Assembly: GCA_036429605.1 (NCBI GenBank)
Contig: JAVFKD010000004.1
Span: 62,001 to 126,000, forward strand
DNA from: Cladobotryum mycophilum
Lineage: Eukaryota; Ascomycota; Sordariomycetes; Hypocreales; Hypocreaceae
Length of the DNA stretch: 64,000 bases
Direction of reading: 5' to 3'
The position numbers and the translations under genes were made by a program. This document shows positions 57,264 to 64,000 of the stretch, in pieces. Below the pieces are notes generated by a model. It did no database searches, was not told where the DNA came from, and was given only the letters and a program-made list of their open reading frames with translations. Position 1 is the stretch's first letter. Every line of letters starts with the position of its first letter.

Positions 57264-58262
57264 TCTACAATATGTCCACACCAGATATTCCGCAATTAGA
57301 GATAGACACACGTGAGATCATATTGGCTCTCAAATCGACGAAACGTTCTTTTACCATGCCATAATTCATTCTCGAACTGAAAGGGTCTCCTTGCTGAAAG
57401 CTTCTGAAAGATTCACGGAGACATCCTACCCTGCATATTACACCCTTCACGTCAAATCAAACACAATCTAGGCCATATTACTGATGGAAAAATACCTTAT
57501 TTATATTAGGAATAAGCTAGTTAGGAGCATTTTATTACAAAGGGAAATATCCCCCCCCAATCAATACAACTCACTTTTGGCATAATCAAGTTCTCAACCA
57601 AACCATACTCGTGAAGGATGGGCGCTGCCTTTATGCATCATGTTATTTACCTAGACATACTCAAAACATGATTAATAATTCTGCCTACAATGATAGGGGC
57701 TATCCCGCGGGGCAACCAATCCATGCGGGAATATCCATGTGCCCACAATTGCTCGCCATCGGCCATTTCCTGATGCATGCCTGAATACTGCACAACTCTG
57801 TTCGCCAAGAGTAGTTGTCGAACGTAGCAATCATCCAAGGAGCCGCCCAACAGCATGTACGCAATCCAAGAGCTCGTATTTGTCATACTTACGGACATTG
57901 AATCGCGTTTCCGGGGACATCTCGGTGGCGGAGCACCAGGCCGCATCACGAGGATCATTAAACAGAGAGGCTAGGCCGTTAGGATAGCGCTGAGTGCAAA
58001 CATTCGGGGCGTTTTCTACCCCGCTCACTTTACTCAATTTCTTCGATTCGCTGTAATTGGTTGTTGGCGGCTTCAAATCCTTCCCGGATAGAGTTTGGAG
58101 CTGCTACCTATGGAAGAAGAATGTGTCGTTGATTCCAACTCGTATCCGATCCTAGAGTAAGTATGTGTACTATAAAAGAGCTCTCAGAACCACGACTTTC
58201 ATCCCTATGCTTAGCATCTCTTGTGAAAATACGTATTTGCCGGTGTCACTTTCACTTCCACA
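57264..58262. other. Intergenic with a possible gene relic on the minus strand
   Basis: On the minus strand at about 58076-57660, a cysteine-rich coding-like stretch (ASLFNDPRDAAWCSATEM..., then possibly LCSIQACIRKWPMASNCG after a GTAAGT...AACAG intron) has no ATG in frame and no family I recognise. It is not called as a gene. Confidence 0.3.
58171..58178 (+). promoter_or_regulatory. TATA box upstream of the 58263 gene
   Basis: TATAAAAG lies 85 bp before the ATG at 58263. Confidence 0.6.
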
Positions 58263-59236
58263 ATGTCCGCATACGCAGGTGTGCAAGGCTATGAAGTCTT
58301 GAGTTCAGTTCAACAACAAGAACGAGGCACTGCTGAGGGCCCTGGCCTTGCACGGAAGCCTTCTGCAACACCTGTGTATCTGTCAAGGGTACTATACATC
58401 CCTTCTCATGGCAACTTGGATTTCCATCTTCTGGTGCACGATGTGAGCGCCGAGTATAAGCATGCCGTCAAATTCTCTCCCCTGGGAGGAAGCGACATCA
58501 TTGGCGAAGCTTTCGTGGGAAGTCGGCTATTCATGACAAGGTTGGGAAATTTGAAGAAACCTGCAGTTGATACAAACGATAGCGAGGCGCAGTACGTGGT
58601 CGATGCCAGGTTCGACACGAAGGCGGCATACATAACGGTGCAGAATAATGAAACCCAAAATCAATCCTTGAGCACGAGAATGTAAGAAGCTGGAACATTC
58701 GACCGTGTTTTGTACAATATCCTAACGTCCTACGAAGCTCTCTACCATTGAATACCGACGATTTTAGAGTAACAGGCAAAGACGGCGCAGATATTAGTAT
58801 CGGCGCATCGTTCCCTGTCCCAGATACAACATCGAGTATTGGAACCTTTCGGCACCCATTTTTTAGGTTCTCACCTGGTGATGGCCAAAAGACATTAGAA
58901 TGGCAGATTGATCCGCTTGTTAGCGGCTCTCTGAGATATACACTCGTGGAGGTTGACAGCGGCCTGACGGAAGACGAAAGCCAGTCGTTGCAAAAATCCA
59001 GCATCATCAAGGCAATATATCACCACATTGGACAAGGTATTTCATTGTCCATGAAAAGCAGCGAGGGAGTTCTTCTTCTCCCTAAAAACGCCGGTTCTGA
59101 GACAGAGCTTGTGATATTAGCCAGTATTATCGGCTTACTATGGAGGATACGCTCAATAGAAGTCAAGCCAGTTGTCGGCAATGCGTCATCTAGTGACAGG
59201 AAGTCATTCTTGCAGCGCGTTTTTCAGAGAGACTGA
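58263..59236 (+). CDS. Uncharacterised fungal protein
   Basis: Exons 58263-58681 and 58768-59236 (86-nt intron, GTAAGA...TTTAG, with TCCTAAC) give 295 aa. I do not recognise the family. The first half is rich in beta-type alternation (VYLSRVLYIPSHGNLDFHLLVHDV, EAFVGSRLFMTRLGN, VVDARFDTKAAYITVQNNE), the second half likewise (FFRFSPGDGQKTLEWQID, SLRYTLVEVD). A hydrophobic stretch (ELVILASIIGLLWRI) near the C-terminus could be a membrane helix or core strand. No signal peptide. The pattern suggests a beta-barrel such as the tubby/LURP fold, an inference only. The frame is intact and a TATA box precedes it. Confidence 0.72.
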
Positions 59237-60041
59237 TAGCCCTATGCTTGCTAGCATTAGTAGGGTCAGAGTAGGATTAACCAAAACGCGGATGTAGGCT
59301 TCTGCTGCGGCCATATCCTCTGACGTTGAGGCAATTGATGGCTACTAGGTTAGGATGCATCCCGACGTCACCGCTTTCAGCGCCATCACCATTGAGGGAG
59401 ACGGTGAAGGTGATTTTTGCCAATGTCAGGCGGCAAAAGCGAACTAATTGGAGCCATGCTTGCAAAGAGAGCTCACGACGAGATTGGCAGAGCTGTATGA
59501 TCTAGGTCTGTCCTGAGATCAGAGCTTAGTTTGTAGAAACTGATGGCAAAATGGTCCTGCTAGCATCATTTCGCTCAGATAGGGAGGATGCTTTGCACGA
59601 TACACACATTTCAGCATTCAGTTAGTAGTTCAATTTGAACCACGCATGAAAATACGATCGTTTAAACCCCACGTTTCTGGCGAAAGTAAATATTAGGATA
59701 CATCATGCTTATTGGTGGATAATTGGTTCGGTGAAATTACACATCACATGCAAGACACTGGGGGCGCGTCTCACGACTTGGAAGAAACTGAGATTGCGCG
59801 CTTGAGTTAGGCAGCCATGAAGGCAGTCTCTCGCTTCGCTTTCCTGTAAAGGTATGCCTCTTCATTTTCAACCAATTCTCCATTCATCTCCTTTTCTCTT
59901 TAAAAGGGACCGTCAATCTTTTACAGGGCTCATATTTTAGTGACTATCTTATGTCTAAGTGAAAGTGGACAAATAATCGGCAGAGGCGATTCTCACACCC
60001 TGTGCCCTCCACTACCGCCTCTCTTTTTGTCAGAAGCCAAA
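59237..60041. other. Intergenic
   Basis: No gene seen. The right end is the promoter of the GH76 gene; a TTTAAAAG at about 59901 may be its core element. Confidence 0.45.
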
Positions 60042-61525
60042 ATGGCCATCACTATGACGATGCATTTCTCAATGTTCATGTTGCTCACTCTTAGCACATG
60101 TGTCAATAGTCTTAACATCGACTTTGATAGTAGCGGTATGTGCTGTTTTAATGCTGGCGCTGCTTAAACTAAAGGTGTATTTAGAGTCTATCAAAGCTGG
60201 CGCTGGCTCTATTGCCTATGGCCTGATGAAATACTACACAGGCAACAACACGGGGCAGATTCCGGGCAATCTGTCGGCCCCATATTACTGTTCGTTTCTC
60301 TAACCACACATGCCGAACGCGACAAATTTGCTTACTTCTTGTAGGGTGGGAAACAGGGGCGATGTTTGGGTCATTGATTGACTACTGGGCTCTGACTGAC
60401 GATGACGCATACAATGATGTGGTAAAGCAAGGCATGATTTACCAAATTGGTCCTGATAACGACTTCAGACCAAGAAACCAATCAGCCGCAGAAGCAAATG
60501 ACGATCAAGGAATGTGGGCCATGGCTGCAATGAGTGCAGTCGAGACCGAGTTTTCAGGCGCATCAAAAGAGCAGTCGCAGTGGCTCACTATTGTCGAGGC
60601 CGTGTTCAACGAGTATGTGAGCCGGTGGGACAAAAAACAGTGCGACGGCGGTCTTCGGTGGCAAATCTCCCCTCTTTTAAATGGCTACAACTACAAGAAT
60701 TCCATCTCAAACGGTTGCTTCTTCAATATCGCCTCGAGACTTTATCAGCAGACTAAAAATGAAACATACTCGAACTGGGCAGCCATAATCTTCCAGTGGG
60801 AACAGAAAGTTGGCCTTATTTCTGAGTCTTACGCTGTACTCGATGGCTTGAGCCTGGGCGACTCCACTTGCAGTAACATTAACAAGCTCGAAAGTAGCCA
60901 AAACACGGGTATCTTTTTGCATGGTAGCGCGGTCATGTACAATACCACGCAAGACGATACGTGGAAAACCAGATTAAACGGCCTGCTGAAGAATGCTCAG
61001 GCAAAATTCTTCAGAGAGGGTGTCATGCTTGAACCCATGTGCGAAGGCGTGAGGCTCTGCAATATCGATATGCAGAGCTTTAAAGGGTTTCTTATTCGGC
61101 CACTGACGACAATGATGCAATTAGCGCCTTATACAGTCGATACCATCAAGCCCTTACTCATGTCGACTGCCAAGGCTGCTGCCGTTGCGTGTTCTGGATC
61201 ACCATCTACTGGCTTCATGGGACACAGTGGAACCGCCTGTGGGTTCTCGTGGATTTCCCATGGAAACGACTCGTTTGATGGTCTCGTGGGAGTCGGCGAG
61301 CAGATGAATGCGCTCTCCGCTGTTCTATCTACCCTCTCTACAAATCTAGGATCGTCTCACGACAAGGGCACGGGTACTGGCGAAGCACACCAGCCAAGCG
61401 CTAGTACTGGCCAGTCAAGCTCTCATGGATCTAACGGTAGCAAGAGCAATGGCCATAGATTGAGTGTCGGTATTCAGATGACAGGTTTAATCGCTGTGGT
61501 CATGATGTATCAAGCATTTCTATAA
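60042..61525 (+). CDS. GPI-anchored GH76 alpha-1,6-mannanase-like cell-wall protein (Dcw1/Dfg5 type)
   Basis: Exons 60042-60135, 60185-60289 and 60345-61525 give 459 aa. A signal peptide (MLLTLSTCVNS region) precedes the mature start LNIDFDSSESIK, the standard Dfg5-like opening. AYGLMKYYTGN, APYYWWETGAMFGSLIDYWALTDD and the catalytic pair in AANDDQ-like EANDDQGMWAMAAM follow, then LRWQI, NGCFFNIASRLYQ and GYAVLDG-type segments. The Ser/Gly-rich linker and hydrophobic tail at the C-terminus signal GPI anchoring. Family members act at the plasma membrane or wall, cross-linking GPI mannoproteins to glucan. The second exon acceptor (TTTAG at 60184) and donor (60290) were chosen because they rebuild ESIK and the WWETGAM motif. 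Confidence 0.88.
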
Positions 61526-62129
61526 ATAGGCTTGAGATACAGCAGCATATATCCCTATCTAGCTAGAGCACTCATATGCATTAGACATATATACTCAAGT
61601 TATACCTTTTCACCACGAGATCACTGTGCCGTACGTGAGATCCAGGTAAAGATCAAAATATTTGGGTTCTCTCAGTATCTCGCTGCGGATGAATCCTTGG
61701 ACTGATTCAGGATACCCCCATTTTACAGCCATGCCGTTCCCTTAGTACTACCATATAGCTCAAAAGCCAAATAACTACAGCTCACGCCGCTTGGTCTTTG
61801 TTAACCTACATACGACTGTTTCTCTTGCCCTGTTTTGGAGTAATGGGGGGAAGGCTCGTAGTCAGATGTTGTGTCACGAATATGTATGTGTAAACAAAGG
61901 CACAGATACTGACACAAGTTTATTGATCGCAGAATCCAATCTAACCATCCGTTGCAGGCTATATGAAAGCAATGTAATATCCACCGCCATATGTAAGTCA
62001 AGATTCAATATCTAATCAGAAGACAATCCAGCTAGTACATACATCCCATCTTCCGGATAAAGCGAGAAACAGACCATGCAGTATCTCTTGACTCAACTTA
62101 TAGGATAATGGGCGTAGCTAATGAAGGCT
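61526..62129. other. Intergenic between convergent genes
   Basis: No gene seen. ORFs at 61791-62015 on both strands lack motifs. Confidence 0.45.
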
Positions 62130-62510
62130 TTAAGCCTTGCACTTTGCCGAGAAGCAGTAGCCGCAGTCTTCTCTTCCAAGACCCTTGGAAATATCCATAC
62201 CACCGCTTCCATCTGCATTGGTGGCACAGCACTTTCCACCACTGTTGTTGCTGTAAAAGAGTTAGTGGCTAAATCCCTCGATAGAAACAGAAGTCTTGGG
62301 GAGGTTTGTCTATACATACCAGTTGTGCCAGGAGTTTTGCTTCTGCAGCTTCTTGCCACCACAGATATCGGTGGAAGCACGGGTAGAACTGCAGCTCTTG
62401 CGGGCCTCTAGAATATCCGCACGGGCGTCAACGCTGAAATCCTCGTCTGGCATGGGAGTTGCCATGGCGAAGGTGGCGAGAGTAAGAGTGATGGCGGTGG
62501 TGAACTTCAT
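62130..62510 (-). CDS. Small secreted cysteine-rich protein
   Basis: Exons 62510-62320 and 62250-62130 (69-nt intron) give 103 aa. A signal peptide covers residues 1-17 (MKFTTAITLTLATFAMA) and a short acidic propeptide-like segment follows. The mature part has eight cysteines at 40, 50, 64, 71, 72, 93, 96 and 101, enough for four disulphides. The CC pair and C-x2-C near the end recall small fungal secreted proteins used against hosts or competitors, but I recognise no named family. The second exon supplies six of the cysteines, two of them through the splice and CC pair, so the unspliced 66-aa reading is not the product. A TATA box stands 107 bp upstream. Confidence 0.8.
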
Positions 62511-62616
62511 CTTGAATGGGTAGATTGGTAGAAACGTTGGGATTGCTGTTCAGAATGTAATGATATGGTTGATGTGGATGATGTTTTGAATCTGTCTTCA
62601 ATGTGCGATACAGTCC

Positions 62617-62623
62617 TTATATA
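62617..62623 (-). promoter_or_regulatory. TATA box of the cysteine-rich protein gene
   Basis: TATATAA on the minus strand, about 107 bp upstream of the ATG at 62510. Confidence 0.65.
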
Positions 62624-63796
62624 CCTTTTTCTTTCTATTCATTTAGATGAATTATCCGGTCTTATGTCGGTGCCTTAGTCCACGTCCCCAGAGTAGCAAG
62701 TGAGACAGTTAGACATCATCTAGCACAGCCATGAGAGGGTCAGCGCAGGTATTGAGTGGTGGAGAAGAACCCTGAGCGTTGGTCATCTCTGCCGCGCCAA
62801 GGTCTTATGTTGTATGAACTGTCATAGGTGGAACACCATCTGTGTATTTGAAACAGGATCACCCCGTTCGGCTCGGGTGGCGGGTGAAGTTGTCTTGCTC
62901 TTACAAGCCTCACCACAGCATCGTTGAACTGGCATTTGGCGATATCTACTTGAAACCTAGAGGATATTCTGGCAGTCTATACCATCGTTGATTTCTGAAA
63001 AACTAAACCTAAGTGTGTACAATTAACCGTTGGTGGAATATGACGCGGTTTCTCAACCGTAACTAAGAACTAGGTTTAACATTATTATACAGGAATAAAG
63101 GCAAAATCGGCCAAGCTTGTAGGACTCTGCGAGCTTAGATTAATTACTCTGGTCAATTATAATAGACAATTATCATCTTACATCGTACGTAAGAGGAATG
63201 CAATTATGTTACATCTGGAGGATGAGGATGACAGCGTTACAGTAGTCCTATTTTGCGACTCCTCGCTTCCAAATGTGGTTGAAGGATGCTAAGCACTATG
63301 CTGTATTCTTATCGAAATCCATGCTCTGTATACGAACTGCTGACAATGCCCCACGATGCAAATCCGATCAGCGTATGAACTCCGCGGTACCGACCACCCG
63401 AGAAATCGAGTACCGTCAGCTTTAACCACACCAACGGGATTTCTTACCTGATCACAGCCAGTTATTAGCATGGATCTTCCTGGTACCTGGAGTACACCGT
63501 ACATAGTTTTAGGCAAGTGGTTTTTGCCCTGTTCACATTGCCGACATCCATATTGCGCCCAGGTAAGCAGGGCGGGGTGCACTGTATTTCTTTATGGACG
63601 ACGCTGAATGAACGTTCCTGGAGGCTCGTTGGATCCATTTCATATGGAAAGTTTGATTGGTGACATCTGCCTGTTAGCGTGGGGTCTACGAGGCGGACTC
63701 ATTCATTCGTTGCGGTTCTTTCTTCAGTTCTCCTCATTGTCATTGCTGCACCACCAGCTCATACCTAACTCCCCGCTGTTCAACAGGCAAAACAGA
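62624..63796. other. Intergenic
   Basis: No supported gene. The 97-codon minus-strand ORF at 63289-63582 has several cysteines but no signal peptide or family. Confidence 0.45.
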
Positions 63797-64000
63797 ATGA
63801 CAGAATCATCAGCTATCGATTTATCCCTCAGTCTTCCTGAGATTCTTACCAATATCCTAGATTTTCTGTCAACGGATCAAGCTTCGTTGGCATCCGCCAT
63901 TCAGGTCAACAGGAAATGGTTCTCGTGCGGGACAGATGTTCTCTGGAGAGAAGCACCGTGTGAGGTACTCGCGCAGGTGCCAGAAGATCGTCGACAAATC
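63797..64000 (+). CDS. F-box protein, N-terminal part (3' end outside window)
   Basis: ATG at 63797 opens a frame that runs to the window edge (68 codons). Residues 13-50 read LPEILTNILDFLSTDQASLASAIQVNRKWF, the F-box pattern (LPxEhhxxIhxhLxxxxLhxhxxVsrxW). LWREAPCEVLAQVPEDRR continues as in fungal F-box/LRR proteins. F-box proteins bring substrates to SCF ubiquitin ligases through Skp1. The substrate domain is outside the window. Confidence 0.8.
   Translation, partial: MTESSAIDLSLSLPEILTNILDFLSTDQASLASAIQVNRKWFSCGTDVLWREAPCEVLAQVPEDRRQI

Overview
This is nuclear DNA of a filamentous ascomycete (Pezizomycotina). The evidence is short GT-AG introns of about 45-120 nt with CTAAC/CTGAC-type branch points, fungal-only families (Zn2Cys6 regulators, RTA1-like, MOSC, GH76, secretory lipase), and two blocks almost stripped of C and G that look like RIP (repeat-induced point mutation). 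A Sordariomycete, perhaps Hypocreales, is my guess from protein resemblance (for example a trichodiene-oxygenase-like P450). I searched no database. Exon joins were made by eye from splice motifs, reading frame and family resemblance.

Layout. 1-4.2 kb: tail of an FAD monooxygenase, an RTA1-like membrane protein with an in-frame TGA, and a regulator without a Zn cluster. 5-7 kb: a conserved fungal protein and, tail to tail with it, an intact gene for a bacterial-type PTS phosphocarrier HPr, the most unexpected item here. 7.7-8.0 kb: a MITE with 79-bp perfect terminal repeats. 8.5-13.3 kb: a secreted epoxide hydrolase and a YqfO/NIF3-like protein with a TA microsatellite inside its coding sequence. 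15.7-19.3 kb: a P450 pseudogene followed by an intact FAD monooxygenase. 19.5-22.1 kb: an AT-rich hAT element with an exact 8-bp target duplication. 22.5-27.7 kb: an amidohydrolase and a Zn2Cys6 regulator, each broken by one homopolymer indel. 28.5-41.4 kb: an EGF/beta-propeller protein, secretory lipase, histidine-rich allergen-like protein, methyltransferase, MOSC protein and a divergent Zn2Cys6 regulator. 41.8-50.3 kb: a RIP-degraded nest in which a 6.65-kb LTR retrotransposon sits inside a 1.85-kb Fot1/pogo-like element. 50.7-64 kb: an arrestin-like protein with a PY motif, a catalase pseudogene, an aminotransferase, an MFS transporter, an unknown protein, a GH76 mannanase-like protein, a small secreted cysteine-rich protein and the start of an F-box protein.

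Taken together this is accessory fungal chromosome. It is rich in secreted hydrolases, small-molecule enzymes and regulators, contains several decayed genes, and is interrupted by three RIP-mutated transposons. I see no polyketide synthase, NRPS or terpene synthase, so there is no backbone for a classical metabolite cluster. The monooxygenase-amidohydrolase-regulator run at 18-28 kb could be a small catabolic group. I found no rRNA, tRNA or CRISPR.
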